NCBI GenBank assembly: GCA_024867545.1
Contig: JANFNE010000050.1
Location: forward strand, 372,001-436,000
Direction of reading: 5' to 3'
From: Phytopythium helicoides
Lineage: Eukaryota; Oomycota; Peronosporomycetes; Pythiales; Pythiaceae
DNA length: 64,000 bases
Shown: positions 22,098 to 31,399 of the stretch, piece after piece
Numbering within the stretch: position 1 is the first letter of the stretch
Layout of the letters: each line of letters opens with the position of its first letter
The notes under the pieces: model-generated
Told to the model about the DNA's origin: nothing
Database searches by the model: none
The model's input: only the letters and a program-made list of their open reading frames with translations
Program-made: the position numbers and the translations under genes

Positions 22098-23763
22098 TCA
22101 TGCGAGGTTGTTGACGGGAGTGCTGGCCATCAAGTACTGGTTCTCCTTCGGCACCGGAGTGTAAAGCGACACACCCACCGTCACCGCTGGCGGAACCACC
22201 AACGCGATGATGAACGTGATCATGCTGTTTCCCGAGTACAGACCCTCCGGCAAGATGAACCAGTTGAATCCGCCGACGAACTTTCCCTGGAAGCAGACGC
22301 CACAAATGAAGATGACGAGTAGACCTGCGACGCTGCCAGCGATCGCTCCGGCACGTGTGGCACGGCTCCAAGCTCCAAGGAGCATGGGTCCGAGAGCAGC
22401 CGTGCAGAGGAGGTCTGCAATGAGGAAGAGGTTGAGGATGTTGTACTCTTGCTTGGCGATGACGATGGCCGGGATGTTCAGCAGGACTGTGAGGTGGCAG
22501 GTCAATGATTAGCCGATGTTAGTAAGACATTTGAAAAAATTGAGAATTTCAATGACGACGAGCACTTACAGCAGATGACGCGAGCAGTGGTCAGGTTGAG
22601 GTGATCCGGGAAGCACGTCACGAGCTCAGCAGCGATACCGATCTGGATCGAGTCACAGACACTACTGGCAAGCGAGGCGATCACGATCGCGACAAGCACC
22701 TGCCAACCGCGGCCCATATCGAGCAGAATGGCGAAGAACGCAACTCCATCAGGGTACGCGAGGTATGACACCATACCCGCAAGAGCAAGCGCCACGGTGA
22801 ATGGCACGATAATGATGCACGCGTACAGAGCGCCGCGTCGAACGGTGTTGTCGTCGTACCCGGCGTACACGCGTTGCCAGAAACCCGTGAAGAACATGTT
22901 GGACGCCGCTACTGCGATCACAAGCGTCACGAGGGTCTCAAAGCCAGGCTTGGTGAAGGCAGCAACGTTGGTCTCCGACCAAGCACCCTTGGGGATCTCA
23001 ACGGTGAAGATCATCGCAACGCACACGATCGCGAGCAGGAACAGCACGCCAATGCCTTGCCACACGTCAGTCGCCAAACTGGCGCGCAGGCCGCCAATGA
23101 TGAGATAGATGTTGGTGATGATGGCCACAGCAATAATGGGGACGAGTGGCTCCGAGTCAGGGGATAGGATGACTGCGAGCTGTCCGACGCACGTGAGCTC
23201 GGACGCGATCGAGATGAACTGGTAGAAGACAGCAATGAGGCCGATGTAGACCTGCATGACGCGGCCGAAACGCTGTCCACAGGAGAGTTTTCAGTTCGAC
23301 GTAGCTCTACGACGCGTGGTGGTATTACTCGCTGTAACTCACCGTTAGCACGACGTCGCTCATCGTGACGCCATCTCCGATCACCGAACGCGTGTACGGA
23401 CCAACCCACTGCGTGACAAACACACCACAAGGTCAGTCATTCTGCGTCACGAGGGGGCCTCGCAACAGCCAAATGGCTCCGTACGCCGAGCAGTAGCATG
23501 CCTGCGACGCCCGAGAGCGTGTAGCCGATGACACCCCAGGAGCCAGCGTCGATGCCGATCTGCGGGAAGGAGAAGAGCGTCCAGGAGCCCATGCCCGAGG
23601 CGAAGAAGCACCAGGCGAGGCGGAAGGCGCTCTGCGAGTTCTTGGCGCTGACGAAGGTCTTGGCCGTGGTGATGCCCGAGCCGCGGCTGACCGCGATGGC
23701 GTAGGCCGCCACGACCACCAGCGTGGCGATCATGACCACGTACGTGGCCGTGGAGCTCAGCAT
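22098..23763 (-). CDS. Sodium:solute symporter family transporter, copy 1
   Basis: Multi-pass plasma-membrane transporter of the SSF (SLC5-like) family. Four exons: 23763-23485, 23408-23343, 23272-22570 and 22486-22098, all with GT-AG boundaries in phase. Hydrophobic helices fill the protein, starting with TYVVMIATLVVVAAYAI. Typical SSF features include a small first-helix region followed by FFASGMGSWTLFSFP, LAVILS near 23180, the VYAGYDDNTVRRGAL loop near 22850, and the C-terminal block WSRATRAGAIAGSVAGLLVI near 22340. Substrate (sugar, amino acid, urea or other) cannot be told. The frame is intact. It is the mirror-image partner of the copy at 24423-26059, with identical exon lengths except exon 3. 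Confidence 0.8.
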
Positions 23764-24422
23764 GTTGCGGTCGTAGCGGGCGCTAGACGAAGAGCTGGCG
23801 AGTGAGCAGCGGCTGCAAAGGACCGCGAGAGGCTCCGCGTGGTGCTACGAGGACTGGCGGCGCGTGGAGAGGCGCGCGGCGAGCGTGACGAGCAGGCGAA
23901 GGCTGGCGGTGGGATGCGGACCACCCACCAGCCTCGGCAATCAAAGTGTGCATGACGTGTGCGCAACCACCATGTTGACGATGATTGGCTTAAAAGAGAA
24001 ACATGGAGCCAATCAGCATCGAGTACGGGCAACCAGAGGGCTCTAAAGCTATAGAATCCTCTAGCTGTCATGACATCTTGACTTGAGTAGGAGGGGCCAT
24101 CGCTTCAACGAAATATTTACTTGATTTTAGTATATTATAGTGTCCTCTATAAACATGTCCTGTCGAGCGTCATCCATACTGAATTCCATAAAGGATGATG
24201 ATTAGACCGTGTTTAGACTGGGATAACGTGTTCAAGGTTATCCGCGTGACATCATAGCGATGCTGATCGTCAGCGGGTTTGCTCTCAAGCGTGTGGCTCT
24301 GGGCTCGCCTTGATTATCCTTGACGCTGCGCCTAGCTCATTGTGATCCCCCACGAGGGTATGACTCACTTTCCAATTCGCCACCTCCCGATCCAACCCCC
24401 AGCCAAGACTCAAGCTATCGAG
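23764..24422. promoter_or_regulatory. Divergent promoter region between symporter copies, with two CCAAT boxes
   Basis: A 659-bp region between head-to-head paralogues. ATTGG (23984-23988) and CCAAT (24009-24013) lie 25 bp apart in opposite orientation. No gene or RNA was seen. The region between the two start codons is not itself an obvious palindrome, so the duplicated block seems to begin near the start codons. Confidence 0.35.
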
Positions 24423-26059
24423 ATGCTGAGCTCCACGGCCACGTACGTGGTCATGATCGCCACACTGGTGGTCGTGGCCGCCTACGCCATCGCGGTCAGC
24501 CGCGGCTCGGGCATCACCACGGCCAAGACCTTCGTCAGCGCCAAGAACTCGCAGAGTGCCTTCCGCCTCGGATGGTGCTTCTTCGCCTCGGGCATGGGCT
24601 CCTGGACGCTCTTCTCCTTCCCGGAGATTGGCATCGACGCAGGGTCCTGGGGAGTCATCGGCTACACGCTCTCAAGTGTCGCCGGTATGATTTTGATCGG
24701 GGTAAGTAAGCAGCACGTTGGTTCTTCAAAGATTGTTCTCAAGCTAACGGAACCGTGGCGCGAAGTGGGTCGGCCCGTACACGCGCTCGATGATCGGAGA
24801 TGGCGTCACGATGAGCGACGTTATGCTTACGGTACATTTCATCTTTTCACTCGTCCTATGTCCGACCTTCTCATCTCACTTTGATCCATCAACAGCGTTT
24901 CGGCCGCGTCATGCAGGTCTACGTCGGCCTCATTGCTGTCTTCTACCAGTTCATCTCGATCGCGTCCGAGCTCACGTGCGTCGGACAGCTCGCAGTCATC
25001 CTATCGCCTGACTCGGAACCACTCGTTCCCATCATTGCCGTGGCCATCATCACCAACATCTACCTTCTGATCGGCGGTCTGCGCGCCAGTTTGGCGACTG
25101 ACGTGTGGCAAGGCATTGGTGTGCTGTCTCTACTTGCCGCCGTGTGCGTTGCGATGATCTTCACCGTTGAGATCCCCAAGGGTGCTTGGTCGGAGACCAA
25201 CGTTGCTGCCTTCACCAAGCCCGGCTTCGAGACCCTCGTGACACTCATCATTGCTGTAGCAGCAGCCAATATGTTCTTCACGGGTTTCTGGCAGCGTGTG
25301 TACGCTGGGTACGACGACAGCACCGTTCGACGCGGCGCTCTGTACGCGTGCATCATCAGCGTCCCATTCACCGTGGCGCTTGCTCTTGCGGGTATGGTGT
25401 CATACCTCGCGTACCCAGACGGCGTGCCATTCTTTGCGATCGTACTCAATATGGGCCGAACGGTTGGCAAGTGCTTGTCGCGATCGTCGTTGCCGCACTC
25501 GCAAGTGGTGTCTGTGACTCGATTCAGATCGGTATCGCCGCTGAGCTCGTGACGTGTTTCCCGGATCACCTCACCCTGACCACTGCTCGTGTCATCTGCT
25601 GTAAGTGTGTCGTCATTGATTTTCAAAAGTCTGGTCAATACCGACTAACCATTGACCCACCATCTCGCAGTCTTGCTCAACATCCCGGCCATCGTCATCG
25701 CCAAGCAAGAGTACAACATCCTCAGCCTCTTCCTCATTGCAGACCTGCTCTGCACAGCTGCACTCGGACCCATGCTCCTTGGAGCTTGGAGCCGTGCCAC
25801 GCGCGCCGGAGCGATCGCTGGCAGCGTTGCAGGTCTACTCGTCATCTTCATTTGTGGCGTTTGCTTCCAGGGAAAGTTCGTCGGCGGGTTCAACTGGTTC
25901 ATCTTGCCGGAGGGTCTGTACTCGGGGAACAGCATGATCACGTTCATCATCGCGTTGGTGGTTCCGCCTGCAGTGACTGTGGGTGTGTCGCTTTACACGC
26001 CGGTGCCGAAGGTGAACCAGTACTTGATGGCCAGTACTCCCGTCAACAACCTCGCATGA
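24423..26059 (+). CDS. Sodium:solute symporter family transporter, copy 2 (frame-broken)
   Basis: Mirror-image duplicate of copy 1, with exons 24423-24701, 24766-24831, 24896-25600 and 25671-26059. Exon lengths are 279, 66, 705 and 389; copy 1 has 279, 66, 703 and 389. The 2-base difference is an AA insertion near 25459 (GGCCGAACGGTTGG here, GGCCGCGGTTGG in copy 1), which shifts the frame after FFAIVLNMGR. The sequence after it keeps the coding pattern of copy 1 in the other frame, so the break is young or is a sequence error. If real, this copy encodes a truncated transporter lacking its C-terminal helices. Confidence 0.7.
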
Positions 26060-26496
26060 ACGAGATAGAACTCAAGAGTCTATCATCAACAACTAACCCC
26101 AATTACGTGGCCACGATGTCCAAAGCCCATTCAATTTCCAAACACGAAATCGGCACTTCAATTTGCGTGCGCTCTCATCTTTTTTTCTCTTGGATCTCTT
26201 ATTGGAAGGTGAACCACCAGGCAAAGTTAGCCAACGGTCAGTTAGGCGGTCATCACTACGTTATGAGAGGAATATGAAGGATGCTGGCATTTTGCGTTGT
26301 GTTTATGATACATGTATTGTTCAAAATGCTCTATCAGAATGGAATTCGCTATCGATGTGTGGCAATGCGCTCGCTGGTCATGAAGTCAACGACGGTCGGC
26401 ACCTCGACAAACGGTACACGGCACAGCAGTGTTGGACACCTCATAATACGGCAAGACACCAAGGGGACTTGGAAGCAAGGGGTAATGGCCACCTGC
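26060..26496. other. Convergent 3' intergenic region
   Basis: 3' flanks of symporter copy 2 (+) and the RING-Tubby gene (-). No coding or repeat signal was seen. Confidence 0.45.
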
Positions 26497-28404
26497 CTAG
26501 TCGAACGTCACGAGGTGCGAGTCCATGCTGCTGAGTGCGATCGCGAAAGCCTGGACTGGCGAGAACGGGTGTGCGTAGTCCATCGAATACACCTGGCGGT
26601 CCTGCGTGCGGCCGAACAGCATGAGCGTCTTGTCCATGTCGTCCGGATGCGCAAGCAGGAAGTTCTTGACAGAAGCAGGCAGCGACGCGGCCGCCAAAGT
26701 CGAGGCAGTAAGCCTCCAGGCTCTCAATCCACACCGGTGGCTTGTTGACGAGGTGAAGAGCACGGCGCGGGTCCTGGGGTGTCGACCTGGGCCAGAATGG
26801 TGTCATCCTTGTTCTCAGCCACCCACGGCTCAATCTGCCACGACGGGGCTCCGTCTACGCTGCTGTCGACCTCCGGCAACTCAGACACGAGGGGAAGCGC
26901 GACACGCATTTGACGAGGGCGACTTGCCGAACGTGGCGGCGTACTGCACAGCGCCAAGCTCAATCGGCTGCTCGCCAGTCGTATCAAACATTGTGTACTG
27001 GGACCCCATGTAGTTCTTCTCCAGACGCGCAACCTGCTGCATACTGGTAGTCTGCGTGTTGTTGTTCTCCAGGTTGTTGGCGAGGTAGATCGAGAAGCTG
27101 ACAGACATGTCGTACTGACGCCGGCGAACAGCCGTGCACAGCAGCGTATCCGTGTCTTGAGTGTACAGCTCGTAGTTGCCACCACCACGGGTACGGATGT
27201 AGCACTGCATCATTAGCGCCTGGGGTGGGGCTGGGCCTAGCAGGAAGCGACGGAGAAAACCTGCGTTGAGGCGCGCCGTAGTAACTAACAGCTGGCGGAG
27301 AGCAACATCAGCAGGCGGAGGAGGCTCCACTGGGGCCATGTCGCAAGTCGCCACGTGGTCTGCAAGCACAGCTTTTTTCATCACCTCTGGGCAGTATGGG
27401 CACGAGACTTTCATCTCGTTAGCCATACGCTGGGCGTGACGCGACGACACTAGAAGCGCGAAGCCAATGTTCTCACGGCACATGGGGCACGAGCCACGCT
27501 CGCTGACCCAGCGCTCAATGCACTCCTTGCAGAAGATCTGTCCGCAGCATGTGGCTTCCGTGGCACCAGTGAACACCTCCTGGCAAATTGCGCACTCGAG
27601 CATCTTGCGCGTGTTTTCGAGTGCCTCAAGCTGCTCATCGCGAGGAATGGGGTCCGCCGGTGGAAACGCTACGGACGAAACGAGGTTCGAGGCGGCGAGC
27701 GCCGAAGCGGCCGTGCGTTGACCAAGGTGACGCGACTTGAGCGCTGTGTGAATCTCAAAGAGCATATCGACGACCTCGCTGACGCTGCGGGCGTTCTCCT
27801 CCGGCTCGGGCTGCGCTACGGCAGACGATGAGGACTCGTTGGAGGACGACGAAGAGGTCGAGACGGGCGGGGTGTCAGTCTCATCAACCTCCATGATGTC
27901 GTCTTCGATAGCCGAGTTGGGGTTGGACATGGTAACTGTAGCGTTCTCCTCCGAGTCAGACATGCGCGTGTCGGCGGTCTGCTCCTCCTCCTGGTTGTCG
28001 CGCTCGTCTTCATGATGATGGTGCGTGGCGACGTCCGAGACCTGCTCAAAGATGGTGTCGTTGACGCTGAATCCGGCCGAGTGTCTGTCTCCGAGCGATC
28101 GAGTGCTTCCGGCGCTGAGCTGCGATCGGTGGCGTCGGTGTCCGGAGCCGAAGATGTCGACGAGCCCCTCTCCCTCGGCGAAGAAGGAGCTGACCTCGAT
28201 GTCCATGTCGAAGCGCTTGTGGCGCGGCGTGATGCGCGGCGAGCTGCGCGGCGACAGCAGGATGAGCTCGCTGAGCGTGCGCGTGCGGTGCATCTTGTTG
28301 CTGGCCTTGGGCTCCGTGACGACGCGCAGGCGCCTGGCGAAGCGCGCGCTGGCGGCCGAGGGGCCGGCGGCGTCTCGCTGGTTGTCGGCGCTGGCGCTGG
28401 CCAT
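26497..28404 (-). CDS. RING-finger protein with C-terminal Tubby-like domain
   Basis: From ATG 28404 the protein has a Ser-rich basic region, an acidic linker and His-rich patch, then a RING finger of C3HC4 type (MLECAICQEVF, CCGQIFCKECIERW, CPMC; about 27610-27470) followed by a TRAF-like zinc region (KVSCPYCPEVMKKAVLADHVATC). The C-terminal third reads as a Tubby domain: CYIRTRGGGNYELY, LEKNYMGSQYTMFD, IELGAVQYAATFG, MRVALPLV, SVKNFLLAHPDD, and the family's terminal block QAFAIALSSMDSHL, ending in TAG at 26497. An E3 ligase that may bind phosphoinositides through the Tubby fold is inferred. The Tubby part is interrupted by three single-base frame slips (near 26910, 26785 and 26685), each with the expected sequence resuming in another frame. 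Confidence 0.72.
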
Positions 28405-29177
28405 GTTCAAGTCGATTGCGGCGGCTCTAGCGCGCGGATCCGGGCCGGAGAGGGCTCGATCGAGAGCTCGCGGCGCGCTGAGCTCGCAGGGACAAGCGCC
28501 GGACGCTCGGTGGCTCGCGACGGCGAGCGGAGAGGCCGAAGCTGCTTGTGGGGAACGCGGCACTCCGCTGGGCGGGGCGAATCGACGAATGAGTAGTCGT
28601 CGGGTCGCCGGGGGGGAAAGGCGGCGGCGGGCGAGACTTGGCGTTTGTATGCGCTGAGATGGCCGGACGCGACTCACTTGCGCCCAGTATGCCCGCGGCG
28701 GGAGAACGGGGAAAAGAAGCGAGAGCGGGAGGGGGGATGAGGACGCGCATACAAAGCGCGAGTCGCGACCCAGCTGGCCCACTCTCGGCGCCGTCTCTTC
28801 CATCCGCGGCGTTCGATTGGTCGAAAGCGGGGATTCGGGTGTTTTCATTGGACAAAACCCCGCACGACTCTATGCGAAAAGCGAAAAAGCTTGATTTTCA
28901 TCCTGCTGCGCCGCCGCCGCCGCTCGCCAAGTACCTACCGCAAATGGAGCGCTGCATGCGGCCGACGCGCGGCTGTCTGCAGGTTGTTGAAACGCCTCGA
29001 TCTTCGCTGGGCTCATGGAGAATTCCCCCCGCGTCTGGCTGTCTGCATCCTCCAAGGCGATGCGATGTGGTGGGGGGAGCATTGTCGAGAGGAGCGGCGC
29101 GAGAGAAGCGTCGACGCATCCTAAAACATTGTCACATGCAAGGGGCGGAGATGGATCCTCCTCGGCGCTCGGCGTCG
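28405..29177. promoter_or_regulatory. Upstream region of the RING-Tubby gene with two CCAAT boxes
   Basis: Two ATTGG (CCAAT on the minus strand) occur at 28816-28820 and 28847-28851, about 415-445 bp upstream of the ATG at 28404. A minus-strand open frame extends upstream of that ATG to about 28848, so the true start could lie further up. Nothing else could be assigned. Confidence 0.35.
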
Positions 29178-30121
29178 TCAATGCGGAGGCGTCGACCGCA
29201 GCTCCTCCAGCCGCCGCTGCCAGTCGCCGAGCCACCGGCTCGCGCGCGACACGCGAGGCAGATCCTCAGACTGCGATCCGAACAATAGCTCCGCCATGCT
29301 GAGCCTCGCGCTCTGGTCCCCTGGCGAGAGACGCCCATGGAGCTCGGACAGCCCTGCCAGCAGTTCCTCCAGCCCTGCTCCACCTGCTGCCACGTGTCGG
29401 TACGATCGGTCAGCACGCCTCGACGGGCTCAGCTGGACACGGCGGCCGGACCAGTTGAAGTTGGCCACGCACCCCCAGCCGCGGCGCTGCTCCGCACGAC
29501 CACCACCGCTCGACTGCCGCTCGCCTTGACCAAGTTGGCGCGCGTCACGCCGCACAGCACGCTCACGACGACCAGAGGAGCCGCGGGCGGGCCGCTCGAG
29601 CTCCTCCTCTCCTCCGAGGCGACCTTGAGCTGCATCGCCACGCCCTTGAGCTGCGACGGCGGCACGCACAGCACCACCACGTCGCTCTCGCGCGCCAGCC
29701 GAGCGTTGTCGTCGTAGCGAGGGACCTGGTCGAACAGCGCCAGCGCCGCTGGCTGCTGCAGCGCCTCGCACCTTGGCGTCCGGTCCGGCTGTCTTGTCGA
29801 GAGCGCGAGACTCGACGATGGGTACTCGTGGACGAGCAGCTTGATCAGCACGGCACAGCCGACCGACCCACCTCCAATGACGCCCACACGAGGAAGATCC
29901 GTGCACCCTGAGGCTACATAGCACTTGGTAGTCGCGAGAACGGCGACGAAGCACTTGCCTGCAAGCTCCTCTGTTGCGCGAGATCGATCGCGTAGGAGCT
30001 GCTGGATGTTTGGCGCGAGTCGCTCGGGAGCCAACAGCTCCGGTCGGAACTTGAACGGCTCTCGGAGCTTGACATTAGACGCTGCTGCACCTGCAGAGGA
30101 CGCCGCAGCGAGCTCGTCCAT
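29178..30121 (-). CDS. NOXRED1-like NAD(P)-binding oxidoreductase (P5C reductase-related)
   Basis: ATG 30121. After a 75-residue helical region with a LRDRSRATEELAGK stretch, a Rossmann motif VGVIGGGSVGCAVLIKLL (about 29890) is followed by SLALSTRQPDRTP, the NADP-type arginine strand, then ARESDVVVLCVPPSQLKGV, as in pyrroline-5-carboxylate reductase relatives such as NOXRED1. VVVSVLCGVTRANL follows. The frame then breaks near 29480; the C-terminal helical part (LEELLAGLSELHGRL, ending near 29178) continues in another frame. Substrate unknown. It is transcribed in the same direction as its downstream RING-Tubby neighbour and the sucrase/ferredoxin-like gene. Confidence 0.6.
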
Positions 30122-30257
30122 GGCGGACAGGGAGAGAACCCGCAACGGTCGCTGGAGCTACGAATAGCTCTGTGTGCGGTCCAGGCGCAGTGCCCCCAAC
30201 TTGTCGTCATGACACCACGAATGGGCTGGTAAAACTACTGTATTGGGATGTGATCTC

Positions 30258-31399
30258 TTACGATGAGCTAGCGCCGACAACGGCCCGCACGGCCTGCAGC
30301 TGCTGCGCCTCAGTTAGGCCAATGCGACCTCGCCACTGGCTGTGCAAACGCAGAGGCTCGCCTGCGTCCACGGCGTCCAGCAGGTTCTTGGCGTCCTCCT
30401 TTTCATTGATCATGCCGAACCAGTCGCCGCTGGGATACACGATGCAGTTGGCAGCGTATCGATGACCGCCGTAGTGGCTCGAGATCCACAGGTTGAGCGA
30501 CGAGCTGTCGTCGATCGATCGAAGCCACTCGAGCAGCTCCGGACCCTTGCAGCCGCAGCGTTCATCACTGTAAGAGGATTAAGTAACTCGGTCAGAGATT
30601 TTCAAAACGAGCATGTTGTTGTAGTAGCAATAGAGCGTACCGCTGGGTGTGAGCGCACACGAGCACGTGCTTGGCGTCGTTCAGCTCTTCGAACTTGAGG
30701 TTCTGCCAACACATTGACCAAAAGCGTTAGCCCCATGAGCAGCAGCCACACTTGAGTCGTAGTCGACCTCAACTCACTCATTCTGAAGCAGCTCACGAAT
30801 ATTGAGGTTCTCGTGGAGCGCAGCCAGCGCGAGCGTTTCGACTGAGCAGTCACACACACACACAAATGTTAGAGCTCTGCTGTGCCACCAACTACATCAC
30901 CACCGAACGCACTCTTGGAGGAGTCGATGTCGAACACGCGCAGGTTCTCTGGGAACACGAGGACGTCGTGCCGCAGAGGCGCTTCGGTGTCCGCGCTGGT
31001 CTCCGTCGGTTGCTTGGCCCCGTTGCACGCTCCCGTGTAGCGCATTCCCGCAGTGACGAGCAGCGGGCTCTTGCGGATGTCTCCGCCCAGCGCCTCGGCG
31101 ATGGACGCCACGTACTTGCCCACGAGGTGCGCGGGCGACCTCTCGAGCTTCTTGGGCCACGAGTCGGCGTCGTACTGCGTCTCGACGACCATGTAGTGGC
31201 GCTGATAGTGGCGCACCGAGCCCTCGATGCCCAGCGGCTGCTCCTGCGACTCGCCCGAAGCCTCGCGGGCCGCAGCGCGACGCGCTCGGCGCTCGGCGCG
31301 CTGCTCGTCGCTCAGCGGCTGCGACGCCGGCGCAGTGCGCGCGCGGGAGCTGGAGCTGCGGGCGGAGGGCAGCGACCTGGAGAGGCGGCGAGCGAGCAT
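30258..31399 (-). CDS. Sucrase/ferredoxin-like (AIM32/Apd1-type) thioredoxin-fold protein, mitochondrial
   Basis: Family of thioredoxin-like [2Fe-2S] proteins (PF06999). Exon 1 starts at ATG 31399 with an Arg/Ser-rich, acid-free presequence (MLARRLSRSLPSARSSSSRA), then HYMVVETQYDADSWPKKLE, LLVTAGMRYTGAC and HDVLVFPENLRVFDID. The exon ends at G|GTGATG near 30906. Later exons carry VETLALAALHENLNIRELL, KHVLVCAHTQ, RDERCGCKGPELL (the Cys-rich segment), and the family motif GGHRYAANCIVYPSG, ending TAA at 30258. The phase between exons 2 and 3 (near 30775) does not close with standard sites, so a small error or non-canonical donor is possible. The reading frame of exon 1 is open upstream and is continuous with the Fanzor frame. 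Confidence 0.75.

Larger units (their letters stand above)
22098..26059. repeat. Head-to-head inverted gene duplication (symporters)
   Basis: Arms 22098-23763 and 24423-26059 encode near-identical transporters on opposite strands, with conserved intron positions and a 659-bp spacer. Confidence 0.75.
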
